A stretch of DNA of 64,000 nt. Source: Ophioderma brevispina. Lineage: Eukaryota > Echinodermata > Ophiuroidea > Amphilepidida > Ophiodermatidae. The DNA is taken from contig JAMKCH010072670.1 in the NCBI GenBank assembly GCA_023653785.1, forward strand, positions 1-64,000, written 5' to 3'. The position numbers and the translations under genes are program-made. Shown here one piece after another: positions 24,101-33,945 of this stretch; the first letter of the stretch is position 1; each line of letters opens with the position of its first letter. A model generated the notes under the pieces. It made no database searches. It saw nothing but the letters and a program-made list of their open reading frames with translations, and had not been told where the DNA came from.

Positions 24101-25235
24101 TTTCGATGCAGGCTATCTAAAATGAAAAATACCTATAAATTTTCGTCCAAAACATGGTGCTAATTATCATGCACACCTCCCCTATCAATTTCGAGTGTTT
24201 CTAGAAAAGTCGAATTTTCTAGGTTTTTACCTATGTTGCATATGGACTGCTACGTTTTGCGTTAATGCAAATTTGATCGAAATTTTTCGATGCAGGCTAT
24301 CTAAAATGAAAAATACATATAAATCATGCAATTATCATGCAAACATCCCCTTTCAATTTCTAGTGTTTCTAGAAAAGTCGAATTTTCTAGGTTTTTTACC
24401 TATGTTGCATATGGATTGCTATGTTTTGCGTTAATGCAAATCTTACGTTTTTTTTAATGAGTAATCGCTAAGCAGATATAAATATATAAAATGTTAATAG
24501 AAACGTGGTACAAACTATCATGGCTACCTGCTCTAACCATTCCAAGAGTTTCTAGAAAAGGTTTTATTTTTCAGATTTTCGACTATATAAAACGCTGAAT
24601 ATGGATTGATACGTTTGGCGTTGAGTTGCCCTTTTTCCACATCTCAATGCAAAACGTAGCAAAGTTGTTACGTTTTGCGGTGATGCAAATTTGATCGATT
24701 TTTTTCGATGCAGGCTATCTAAAATGAAAAATACCTATACATTTTCGTCATAAACATGGTGCAAATTATCATGCAAACCTCCCCTATCAATTTCAAGTGT
24801 TTCTAGAAAAGTCGAATTTTCTAGATTTTTGACATACTTAGGTTGCATGTGGATTGCTACGTTTTGCGTTGGTGAAAATTGTAAAGATTTTTTAATGAGT
24901 AATCGCTAAGCAGATATAAATATATAAAATGTTAATAGAAACGTGGTACAAACTATCATAGCTACCTGCTCTAACAATTTCAATCGATTTTTGAGAAGTT
25001 TAATTTTTGCCTATATAACTACTGTATAATTATGAATTGTTACGTTTTGCGTTTAAGTTGCCCCTTTTCCACGTCTCAATGCAAAACGTAACAAAGTTGT
25101 TACGTTTTGCGGTGATGCAAATTTTATCGAATTTTTCCTTTGCAGGCTCTCTAAAATGAAAAATAGCTTTAAATATGGTAATCGCTAAACAGATATAAAT
25201 ATATAAAATTTTAATAGAAACGTGGTACAAACTAT
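21200..25235 (+). repeat. satellite C (CGTTTTGCG hairpin satellite), main array
   Basis: About 4 kb of alternating related units of roughly 180-240 bp. One type has AATAGAAACGTGGTACAAAC, TATCATGGCTACCTGCTCTA, TTTCTAGAAAAG, a GCCTATATAAACG block, TGGATTGTTACGTTTTGCGT, then TTGCCCC and the inverted CTCAACGCAAAACGT. The other has TTTTTCGATGCAGGCTATCT, AAAATGAAAAATACCTATAA, AACATGGTGCAAATTATCAT, CTATCAATTTCAAGTGTTTC, TTGCATATGGACTGCTACG and TTTTGCGTTAATGC. Unit quality varies sharply: about 22400-23640 is full of homopolymer indels whereas 23640-25230 is cleaner. Open frames through it are repeat translations, not genes. The LTR retrotransposon interrupts it at 25235. Confidence 0.9.
23820..23867. 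other. conserved hairpin of satellite C (best example)
   Basis: ACGTTTTGCGTTGAG (23820-23834) and CTCAACGCAAAACGT (23853-23867) form perfect 15-bp arms around an 18-nt loop containing TTGCCCCTTTTTCC. The arms extend by a further T-A pair. The same arrangement recurs, more or less perfect, near 21603, 22086, 22520, 22946, 24611, 25039, 32411, 36660-36720 (inverted), 43900-43970 (inverted) and 46982. Confidence 0.8.
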
Positions 25236-25392
25236 TGTTATATGGCCTCCATGTTTCTGATTAAACTTTTAAAATATTATTTTCTCAATTTTATTTGAGA
25301 AAAGATTTCTCACGGGAAAAGTACTTTGTTTACTATGAAAGAGAGAAAGGGGAACACCCCTAGTTTGTTTTTGCTAAGTGCACCTGTTTAGA

Positions 25393-25432
25393 TTGCACAA
25401 TAGGGAAGTGGGGAATTCCCCAAGAATGCTAA
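25393..25432 (-). promoter_or_regulatory. inverted 40-bp LTR segment with kappaB-like palindrome
   Basis: The segment from TTGCACAATAGGG to AGAATGCTAA is the reverse complement of the corresponding stretch in the other LTRs (about 38734-38774 and 31489-31531). It is centred on the palindrome GGGGAATTCCCC (25410-25421; 31500-31511; 38745-38756), which matches the NF-kappaB consensus GGGRNWYYCC. Functional use as an enhancer is inference. Confidence 0.7.
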
Positions 25433-26246
25433 ACTTAGCAACTGAGTCAACTTGTTTATGCTTTTGAGATCAAAACATTGTAAGATCAGGGAAGTTTCCC
25501 ATAGAGTTATATATGGAAAGTGATGTGATTCAGGTTATGTTTATGCATGATGATGATGTAATGATTATTGTTAGAAAGGGGAATTTAGCTGTGAGAAGTT
25601 AAATAGTACTTGTGACTGAAGGTCTGATGCCAGCAGTTGAAATCAGGAGCCAAACTAGAGCTCTGGAGCTATACAGTATAATTGTAGCTAGTTTTACTCT
25701 ACAATAATGGTAGATTTGAGTTCTACATCTAGTGCCAGGATTTAATATTTTGGATGCCGCCAGAGCTTGATAGCTAAATTGTCTGCTGTCGTCTTTTAAG
25801 CCAAAGAGCTTCAGTTTTCTGAATCAAAAATTGATTCCAACAGACTGATGGTGGAATATTACCTGGATTTTATTATTGTGGAACATTAGCGTCGTCGAGG
25901 GAAAGCCCCGTCATCTTGAACTGCTGGACAAAAGTTAACTTCAGGACTGAGAGGATTCCAATGGAATATTACCCGAGGACTTTGCATGCTGTCATTTTGG
26001 AGTCTTCGCTGTGAGGACATAATTATTATCGTTGAACTGCAACGCTACTTTTAGTTGGAGACAAATGGACTCTGAGTAAGATTAGAATTGTTAAGTGTAA
26101 TTTTTGAATTGTATAGATAATTGTACTTTGGACATACCAAATTCTTGAACCAATTACAAATCATTAAAATCTGTTATATTATATAAAATTCAGATCACTT
26201 GTGCACAAGGCTCATTTATTTGTGTTTGAAAGGTATTTCTGACCTT

Positions 26247-26265
26247 TGACGTCTACGAGACGTCA
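26247..26265. promoter_or_regulatory. CRE-like palindrome at LTR 3' end
   Basis: TGACGTCTACGAGACGTCA has perfect 8-bp arms (TGACGTCT / AGACGTCA) around ACG. It is intact in the LTR at 38576-39575 (39552-39570) and damaged in the LTR at 31337-32326. The half-sites resemble CREB/ATF sites; regulation is inferred only. Confidence 0.5.
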
Positions 26266-26274
26266 TAACAGAAT

Positions 26275-26287
26275 TGGGGGCTCGTCC
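26275..26287 (+). other. primer-binding site, tRNA-Pro type
   Basis: TGGGGGCTCGTCC lies 4 bp after the 5' LTR and is complementary to the 3' end of tRNA-Pro, the same 13 bases as the tRNA-Pro primer site of gammaretroviruses such as MLV. It marks the start of minus-strand DNA synthesis and supports the 5' LTR boundary. Confidence 0.85.
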
Positions 26288-26466
26288 TTGGGAATTGAAT
26301 TGAGATAAATTTGAGCCTTATTGTTCAAAATTTACACACCTAAAAAGTGTTATAATATTTTAAACATTGTGCACATTTTGGCATACAAAATTTTGTGTGT
26401 ATTACATGTACTACTTTGTAGTTTGGTTCAAAGCAATATTATATTGTGTTGTAGAGTACAATCAAA

Positions 26467-27827
26467 ATGGAGTTTGATCCAGAAGAGTTCATTGGGCAAA
26501 TAACTTGGGAGAAGTTTGATGAGCTGAGAAAGCCTGAGTTGATGAAACTAGCCAAGCATTTAGGAATTGAGGCAAAACATGCTATGAGAAAGCAAGTCAT
26601 CAAAAATAATTTGATTGAAAAATTTGTCCAGGAAGATGTTTGGGATACTGAGTTCATATTTGGATAGGATAGAAGAGGTTCTGGAACAGGGCACAAGTGA
26701 TGCCGTAAAATTGAAAGAGCTTGATCTAAAAGAAAAGGAATGCAAATTGAATTGGAAAAGAAAAGTTGCAAATGCAGATGCAAAAAGAAATGCAACAAAA
26801 AGAAATGGAAATGCAAAATGAAATGAAACAGAAAGAAATAGAATTGCAAATACAAAAGGAAATGGAGATGAAACAAAAAGAGCTTGAAACTCAATTAGAG
26901 TTAGAGAAATTAAACAACAGGCTAGCTCATCAGACTCTTCCAAGCCCTCTGGTTTTGATGCGGCTAAAAATATTCGCCTGGTTCCAAAATTTCAAGAAGA
27001 AGAAGTAGATAAATACTTCTTACACTTTGAGAAAATTGCCAATAGCTTGAAATGGCCCAAGGAGTCTTGGACCGTGTTGCTACAGTCAGTGTTCATTGGT
27101 AAAGCCCGAGAAATATATTCGGCCATGTCATTAGACAGATGTAGTGATTATGACGAGGTTAAGCAGGCAGTGCTCAAAGCATATGAATTGGTGCAAGAGG
27201 CATATAGACAAAAATCAGGTCTTGTCAGAAAAAGGATGACCAGACCCATGTTGAATTTGCCCGTGTAAAGGAACAAATGTTTGATCGTTGGCTTCTCTCA
27301 AAGAAGTTGGGCAAAATTTTGGTCAACCTAGGGAGTTGATGTTAGTTGAAGAGTTCAAACAGTGTCTACATCCAGATATCAAAATACATCTGGATGAAAA
27401 CAAAATTGAAAGTTTGCGTGAAGCAGCCATAAAGGCCGATGGTTATGCTTTGACTCACAAAATAAGTAATACTAGTAGGCCTAGCCAAGAATTTACTAGG
27501 TACAACAAGTACAACAATAAGTCGGGTTCTAACAAAGCGTCTCATGGTAGCACTCAGGAGGGGAAAACCCAGTCAGGTTCCCATGAAAAGGGGAGTAAAG
27601 AAAGTAATGGTGCTAATCAAAAGCATGGGATGGGACCCAAATCACAGTTCACATGCCATCACTGTAAAAAGCCAGGACATACAAAGTCAAGGTGTTGGGA
27701 GATACATGGCTATCCAACCAAAATTGAGAAAGCCAAAAGTGAGTCAAAACCAATAGGTTGTGCAGTTACTGAGGTCAAAGTTTCATTCTCTGTTAAAATA
27801 CAGAAATTTCCCAACAAAGGGAATTGA
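26467..27827 (+). pseudogene. gag: gag of Gmr1-like retrotransposon, frameshifted
   Basis: Starts at ATG 26467 (MEFDPEEFIGQITWEKFDEL). After about 65 residues the frame shifts, followed by a Lys/Glu/Gln/Met-rich heptad region (about 26700-26930) predicted by eye to be a long coiled coil. It then shifts to a capsid-like segment read from about 26954 to 27240 (VPKFQEEEVDKYFLHFEKIA, SWTVLLQSVFIGKAREIY), and shifts again to 27288-27827. That last part begins with LMLVEEFKQCLHPDIKIHLD and a LREAAIKAD block, the SCAN-like C-terminal capsid half. It ends with a zinc knuckle CHHCKKPGHTKSRC (CX2CX4HX4C, 27654-27695). Gag would package the element's RNA in cytoplasmic particles. At least three frameshifts break it; some may be sequencing errors. 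Confidence 0.85.
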
Positions 27828-27854
27828 CACAGAAAAAGGTAAGGGATGACTTGA

Positions 27855-28190
27855 ACCTTTGGTTTTTGGAGGATTTGTGTCACTTTCAGGTGATAGTTTA
27901 ATTAGATCCAAAACCCATTAAGATCATGCGGACACGTCTTGGCACAGTTAGATATTGGGGAAATGCACTTCCATTTGATATTGAGAGTCATCCACAGAAC
28001 TAGTGCATTGATTCAAGGGATAGGTATGGATTGTATTAGTGTCCCTCTTCACAAAATGAATTTTGAAATCGGACTTGGTTTCTGGAACTGTCCAATTGGT
28101 GTTAGACAGAACTCCAGTTAAGGGGTATCCATGTTGTTTAGGGAATGATGTGGCAGGGGGAAAGTACTCCCAGCTCCCATAGTTTCATGT
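27855..28190 (+). pseudogene. aspartic protease (PR) remnant of the same element
   Basis: Lies directly after gag. Broken frames give FGGFVSLSGDSLIRSK, then IKIM followed by a damaged DT(G) active-site region near 27930, VLIQGIGMDCISVPLH-like residues near 28010, SDLVSGTVQL near 28070, and a clear LGNDVAGGK at 28138-28164. That last motif corresponds to the conserved LLGND...GG flap/end region of retroelement proteases of this group. The catalytic D-T-G triad is not intact. Its position between gag and integrase matches the Gmr1-like order. Confidence 0.7.
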
Positions 28191-28619
28191 GCCCTGTACG
28201 TGGATAAATTTGATGAGGAATAGACAATTTTCCCGCATGTGCATTAACTAGGTCAATGACCAGAAAAAGCTCACAGGAAAATAGTGAGCAGGTGATGAGT
28301 CAAAATACTCATCCACATCGGAAGAGCCGAAGAGGCTTGGTCCCAAATTTAGAGGATACTTTTCTCTCAAGATTAGAGGAATTTTGGAGGTCATCTTCCC
28401 TCTTCAGGGGAGACGAAAATTCCCCCTGTTAGTGAAATCCAGCCCCTGAGCACACACAAAGTGACAACGGGTAAACCATGAAAAGCCAGCCGCTGGAATG
28501 ATAGAGTTAGGGACGTAAAGGAGACCCTTTAAGCCTGACAGCTGGTAATGAGCACACAGTGACCCACACTTAGGAATTAAGTGAGAGGGCATTGACGCCT
28601 ACAGGAAGCCGAGCAAATT
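28191..28619 (+). other. decayed pol spacer between PR and IN
   Basis: Fragments such as DTFLSRLEEFWRSSSLFRG (near 28350-28410) look like linker protein, but the frame is broken several times. No domain recognised. Confidence 0.4.
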
Positions 28620-28963
28620 CCTGTATTTTCTACAAGCAAAATGGTGTTCCCTGTGAGAAAATGGCGCCCACCCGATGCACTTGTAGATGAGGAAATGGAG
28701 TTGTGCATCAACTTGGTAGTGCCAAAAGTTTACCATATGGAAGTGCATAGGCATAGACCCACGATTTCATTGGCAGGACACTTAGGTGTGAGAAATACAC
28801 ATGACAGAATTAGAGCATTTTGGTGGCCTATACTCAGAAAAGATGTGTCTGAGTATTGTAAGACTTGTCACACATACATGTCAAATGGTGGGCAAGCCCA
28901 ATCAGAAAAATCCTACTGCTCCCTTGCAAAAAATACCAGCAGTTGATGACCATTTAGTAGGTG
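28620..28963 (+). pseudogene. integrase N-terminal zinc-binding region
   Basis: Reading in broken frames, MRKWRPPDALVDEE and VVPKVYHMEV precede the HHCC zinc domain: HLGVRNTH (two His, 28779-28802), then WWPILRKDVSEYCKTC with the CX2C pair at 28857-28868. The reading ends at an ACCAGCAGTTGATGA block just before the catalytic core. The coding sequence is interrupted here by the TTAA-type element at 28968-29776 and resumes at 29777. In Ty3/gypsy elements this domain assists integrase multimerisation and DNA binding. Confidence 0.8.
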
Positions 28964-28967
28964 TGAA

Positions 28968-29776
28968 CCTTAATTGACCAGGGGGGGGGGGGGTTCCAGT
29001 GACCCCCAAAATTTGTTTTTTTCGCGCTGTCCGCTTGAACGTCTTGGGATTTTTGCGCCGAATTTTTTTGTAATTGTCTGATTTAAATGCGCTTCTTTTC
29101 ATACCAAAATAATGAAAAGCGGCCAACCGTTAATGAGTTATTATTGGGGGTCCCATGACCCCCCCCCCCCTTGGGCACAACGGAATCTTTCAGAATATTT
29201 GTTAAAAATAAAATAAGAAACCAGAACCAAAGCAATTTTTTTGTGTGTCTTGCTGATATAGTTCACACATACATGTAAGTAAACAATTATTAGTAACCTT
29301 AAAAAATTAACCTTTATGTTCTGAAACCAACATTTCATCATGGATGTTGCCAAACCGTACTGTAACAACTCTATGGGAAATGACGTGTATTTTGCAACAT
29401 CCGCAAAAAATACAGGATTCCCTAAAACGCTATTTTGTGGTTAAATCTATGTAAATGTGGGTCTTTCTAGAATATATTCAGCATAAAATAAGTTGTTTCA
29501 AATGTTTGGTGTAAGGGCAAGGCTCATTTGAATGTTCCGTCTTTTTTTCCAATTTTCGCATGTTTTGAAGACAATGTTATTGCCCCTAATTTGCAGCCAA
29601 ATCACAAATTTCATTTTTTTGTTGCCTGATTTGGGTTGTCTTTGACCCTTCACATGTGGTATAAATTCGTGCAAAAAATTCCCTCGGTAAGGTGGTTCCT
29701 TAGGGGGGTCCCATGGACCCCCCCCCCCCCCCCCCCCCTTGGGCACAACGGAGTGAAAACCCCTTGGTCACTTATG
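28968..29776. mobile_element. TTAA-target DNA element inserted in the integrase gene
   Basis: The right end reads CCCCTTGGTCACTTATG followed by TTAA; two other copies of this end (36987 and 55533) show the cleaner form CCCCTTGGTCACTTAAGTG then TTAA. The left end is the inverted form, degenerate (CCTTAATTGACCAGGGG, preceded by TGAA in place of TTAA). Removing it rejoins the integrase reading across the first catalytic Asp region. The interior has long C and G runs, a repeated TTGGGCACAACGG motif (29171 and 29736) next to GGTCCCATG, and no transposase, so it is non-autonomous. Its interior also matches 63700-63960. Confidence 0.75.
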
Positions 29777-31170
29777 TTAAAGATTGCGTAGGACCCCTTC
29801 CAAAGACCAAGTCAGGAATCAGTATTTACTGAACTCAGTGTGCTTCCACAAGATTCCCTGAGGGCTGACCCGTGAGAAATGTTAGAGCACAGAGTTGGTA
29901 AAGCTCTACACGTTTTTTCACCCTAGTAGGCCCTGCCAAAATCATTCAGTCCTGATCAAAGTATCAAATTTCATGTCAGGTTTGTCCCAACAGTTTATGG
30001 ACCAGTTGGGAAATTTCCCAGTACAGTTCTTCAGCCTACCACCAGAATCCCAGGGGGCCCTAGAAAGGTACCCCCAAAAATTGAACAATGATCAACCCTT
30101 TTTTTAATGCGAGAGGGATTGGGATGAGGGAGTTCATCTCCGGTTTATTTTTCTACCAGGAGGCTGTACAGAGTCATTAGGATTCATCATTTGTTGGTGT
30201 TTGGTCTCAAAGTTAGGGGACCATTTAAACTACTAAAGAACAGTGGTTGTGTGAAAATCCTGAAGTGAATTTGTTAGACTATGGTGTCTCAATTTCAGAC
30301 ACAGGCTCCAAAAGAGCCACAGAAATTGTCCAAACAAAATCTCAAACAGATCCGGCAAAATGAAACCATGGTTATGCAAGCTGCCAGAAACAGAGTATTC
30401 AAACCAAGTGACAAGTTTTGGAACTTCTTCCATACAAGGGCATCCTTTGCAAGCCTAATATTCTGGACCATCTGATATTGAGAGACAGTGGGAGACCTTG
30501 ACTAGGTGATCAAAACACCAGTAGACGTAAATTGATCAATTATGTCACATAAATGCTCAAAGATATAATGAAAGATATGAGAATGTTAAGCCTGTGTGTG
30601 TGGTTGTTATCAGAGTTAGTGATGATTGTACAAATGATGACATCACAGAGTCAGAACCTGAAACAAAACAGCACTGTAACACAGAAAATGATTATGGTGT
30701 CAATTAAAAAATTCTGTCATACTTGCCAATTTAGACAAGAAAATAGGGTCACAGCCCACAAGGTCAACACGGTGAATTGAAAGAATTAGTTCATGAGTGG
30801 GAAAACATATTTTCTGATGTACCCAGTGAGACAACAGGTCATAAACCATGACATTGTTTGTAGTCTATGCGGAGCCATCATTGCCACATCCTCAGTGAAT
30901 CAGTATAATGAACTGGAAATTCAGATACATCTCAACTCCACTTTGATGAATATTGGGGAACAATGGTACCCGACCTTATGTTTGAATTGTATTTCAAAAA
31001 TTAAATTTTGTGGATGAGAATTAAAAACTCCACCTGACAGGAAATTACCTGCTGGATTTTGCGCTCTACAAGAATACACTGGGACATAATACATAGCAAG
31101 GAAAGAAATGTCTTGGCAGATGCCTTGTCCAGACTGCCTAATTTTGTTCAGAAATTAGTATTAATTTTTA
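29777..31170 (+). pseudogene. integrase core to RNase H tail, heavily damaged copy
   Basis: Parallels 36988-38385 nearly base for base but with many single-base gaps. Integrase core remnants include LPKTKS (29795), the NFMSGLSQQFMDQLGNF region (about 29964) and PESQGALER (30045-30071). The integrase C-terminal region follows to about 30560. An RT-leading segment containing HEWENIF-like residues is at about 30780-30860. A final RNase H tail at about 31060-31150 contains a damaged LADALSRL. The RT catalytic core is absent. The indel pattern looks more like uncorrected sequence than natural decay. Confidence 0.75.
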
Positions 31171-31325
31171 TGTAATATAGACTGAATGCAGCAGAATGCA
31201 AGAACATTATAATAAAAAGTGTAAAATTTTGCCACTGTGTAAACTGTATGTAAAATTACCAACAAAATGGTTAAGGTAAAAAAGCCAGATTTTGAAAATT
31301 TTCATTTCATTCAATTTTTTCTTTT

Positions 31326-31336
31326 AAGGGGGAGGA
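31326..31336 (+). other. polypurine tract
   Basis: AAGGGGGAGGA immediately precedes the TGTTAT start of the LTR at 31337, the expected plus-strand primer site. Confidence 0.85.
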
Positions 31337-32326
31337 TGTTATATGGCCCCATGTTTCTGATTAAACTTTTAAAAAATATTATTTTCTCATTTTATTTGAG
31401 AAAAGATTTTCTCACGGGAAAGTCGTTGTTTACTATAAATAAGCAAGGGGACACCCTATTTGTGTTTTTGCTAGTGCACCTGTTAAGAGTAGCATTCGTG
31501 GGGAATTCCCCACCTTCCCCTATTGTGCAAACTTAGAACTGAGTCACTGTTTATGCTTTGCAGATCAAAACATTGTAAGATCATGGAATTTCCCCTAGAG
31601 GTATATATGGAAAGTGATTTATTTAGGTTATTGTTTATGCATTATGATGTTAGAAGTTAAATAGTACTTGTGACTGAAATCAGAGCTAAACTAGAGCTCG
31701 TGAGCTATCCCTTTACTCTTCAATAATGGTAGATTGAGTTCTACATATCTAGTGGCTGGATTTAATATTTGGTGGATCCGCCGTAGCTTGATAGCTTAAA
31801 TTGTCTGCTGTCGTCTGTTAAGCAAGAGCTTCAGTTTCGGAATCAAAAAAGGAGTCAATTTGTGGTCCTATATGAGGATATTAGCGACAGACTGATGTGG
31901 TAATATCTGGTTTTTATTTGTGGAACATTAGCGTCGTCGAGGGAAAGCCCCGTACGTCTAGTGACTGCTGGCCAAAAGTCACTTCAGGACTGAGAATATT
32001 CCAATGGAATATTACCCTGAAGGATTTATAAGCGTGACTTTGCATGCGGTCATTTTTGGAGTCTTCGCTGTGAGGAATAATTATTATCGTTGAACTGCAA
32101 CGCTACTGTTAACTTGGAACAAATGGACCTGAAGTAAGTTAGATTGTTTAAGTGTAATTTTGAATTGTATAGATAATTGTAAACTTTGGACATAACAATT
32201 CTTGAAGCGCAATTACAAATCATTAACATCTGTATATTATATAAAATTCAGATCACTTGGCACAAGGCCTCATTTATTGAGTTTTAAAGGTATTTTCTGA
32301 CCTTTGACGTCTCGAACGTCATAACA
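31337..32326 (+). mobile_element. LTR, second copy (noisy)
   Basis: TGTTATATGGCC start and ATAACA end. Co-linear with the LTR at 38576-39575 but peppered with one-base indels. It is followed by GAATCATG and satellite C sequence, exactly as after the LTR at 39575. The GGGGAATTCCCC segment has the same orientation as in the 38576 LTR and opposite to the 25236 LTR. Confidence 0.9.
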
Positions 32327-32640
32327 GAATCATGCTACCTCTCAAGAATTTCAGCGATTGCAGAAAAGTTTAATTTCGGATTTTCGCCTATATAATGCTG
32401 TATGTGGATTGTTTACGTTTTGCGTTGGGTTGCCCCTTTTTTCCTACGTCTAAATGCAAAACGTTGGAAAGTTGTTACAAATTGCAAATTTTACAGATTA
32501 ATTTTGATTAATGCTTGTAAACAGAAATAAATTTTACTAGAAACGTGGTGCAACCTACCATGGCTACCTACTCTAAAAATTCCAAGTGTTTCCAGAAAGT
32601 TTATTGTTCAGATTGTTGCACTATAAAGGATAATTATATG
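32327..32640 (+). repeat. satellite C fragment after the LTR, copy 1
   Basis: Continues the satellite C unit that was interrupted by the LTR element: TTTAATTTCGGATTTTCGCC, GTTTACGTTTTGCGTTGGGT, GCAAAACGTTGG, and a second partial unit with AGAAACGTGGTGCAACC. Parallel to 39576-39890. Confidence 0.8.
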
Positions 32641-33130
32641 AGATTTAAGAATATGATGGTTGTGGTTGAAATATTTGGTGGCAGGATGATTTTCTAGGCC
32701 GAAAATGCATTTTGGGCTGTAAATAAAGCGAAATTATTGTGTATTAATATTTTTTTTTAAAGTAAAATTTATTATAAGCTTATCATCTTTGTTATGATAT
32801 AGGTTTTTTATACATTCCAATTAAGGGTTCAGGCAATACTCGTTGTGGTGACATGTTATAGAAATTCTGTTTTTTTAAGGAGAAAACGTGATTTTTGGGC
32901 AAGATTCTAGACCCTTATAGATTGTATAAAACGAAAATCTATAATACAAATGTCAGAGATTGATAGATATTTGCAAAAAAACAAAAAATCAAGATTTAAT
33001 TAGTTTTGCTACGAATTAATATCTTGGAATTTTCTTCACGTAGTTTTAACCCAAAAAACACTCCGGCCACCATAGTTTTTGATCACAACCATCATTTTTT
33101 AAAATTATTTATTACTATCTTTCCGAAGAG
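32641..33130. other. unannotated, duplicated at 39891-40364
   Basis: AT-rich, no recognised feature. The two copies differ by many small indels. Confidence 0.45.
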
Positions 33131-33715
33131 AAACATCATGGGCTACCTAAAAAATTTCAAGTGTTCTCAAAGGTCTATTCATACTTCTGTCTATAGGCTG
33201 CATATGAATTTCCCCTTTTTCACACATTTTTTATCGAGATTTTTCTTTTCGATGCTGCTCTCCAAAAAGGAAAAATGATTTTCGGCCAAAACATGGTGCA
33301 AAATAACATAAACATCTATCGATTTCAAATGCTTCCTACCAAATACTTTTTTCATGGAATTTTAAATTATAAGGAAATTATTATTATACAATGTAATAGA
33401 AACGGGATGCAAACCATGATAGCTATCGACCTTCCAAATTGCAGTGTGTTTTTATAAAAAATCGATTTAGAGTTTTTACCTATACACCGCCCATATACGG
33501 GTTGCTACGTTTTGCGTTGATTTCCCCACACCCTTTTGTGTCCTACGCAAGCAGAAAACAATATAAAATGTAAGATCGCTTAAATGGCATCTCTACTTTT
33601 TCTTATTATTAATTACCTTCAATTGAAAAAGTGGATTAAGTCCTTGGCAAAACAACTATTTGACCCCATATCTGATTAATTTGATTCAATCCCTGTTACT
33701 ATATTTTGCACCTTC
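33131..33715 (+). repeat. degenerate satellite C-like block, copy 1
   Basis: Shares CATGGGCTACC, TTTCAAGTGTTCTC, GGCTGCATATGAATT, AAAACATGGTGCAAAATAAC, TAATAGAAACGGGATGCAAAC and TGCTACGTTTTGCGTTGATT with satellite C units, but is diverged. Parallel to 40365-40950. Confidence 0.65.
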
Positions 33716-33909
33716 TACGGATTTTGGGTCATATGAAGGCAACTGTTGCCGCGCTTGTATTTGCTAATCGGTTGAATTGCTACGGTTATTTATCACACTA
33801 GTTTAAGAATCCATTCCCTTTCTGATGTGTTACAGAAATCAATGCGTTGTTTTTGCTCAATCCAACCATTCAGACAGACCACATGCCCAACGAACATGTT
33901 GTCATGGGG

Positions 33910-33945
<36 letters not shown>

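Larger units (their letters stand above)
25236..26270 (+). mobile_element. 5' LTR of Gmr1-like Ty3/gypsy retrotransposon
   Basis: It begins TGTTATATGG and ends GTCATAACA, giving TGTTAT...ATAACA inverted ends and the usual TG...CA termini. It aligns over its length with the LTRs at 31337-32326 and 38576-39575. Compared with those two it carries an extra block of about 30 bp near 25557-25595, lacks about 45 bp near 25830, and has a 40-bp segment inverted at 25393-25432. A TATATA block lies near 25508. It is followed 4 bp downstream by a primer-binding site. Confidence 0.9.

Noticed and set aside
21200..25235. CRISPR-like regular repeats
   Set aside because: Units are 180-240 bp, diverged and in a eukaryotic context; there are no short identical repeats with unique spacers and no cas genes.
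26439..26943. Long minus-strand frames rich in Phe and Leu
   Set aside because: Antisense shadows of the Lys/Glu/Gln-rich coiled coil of gag.
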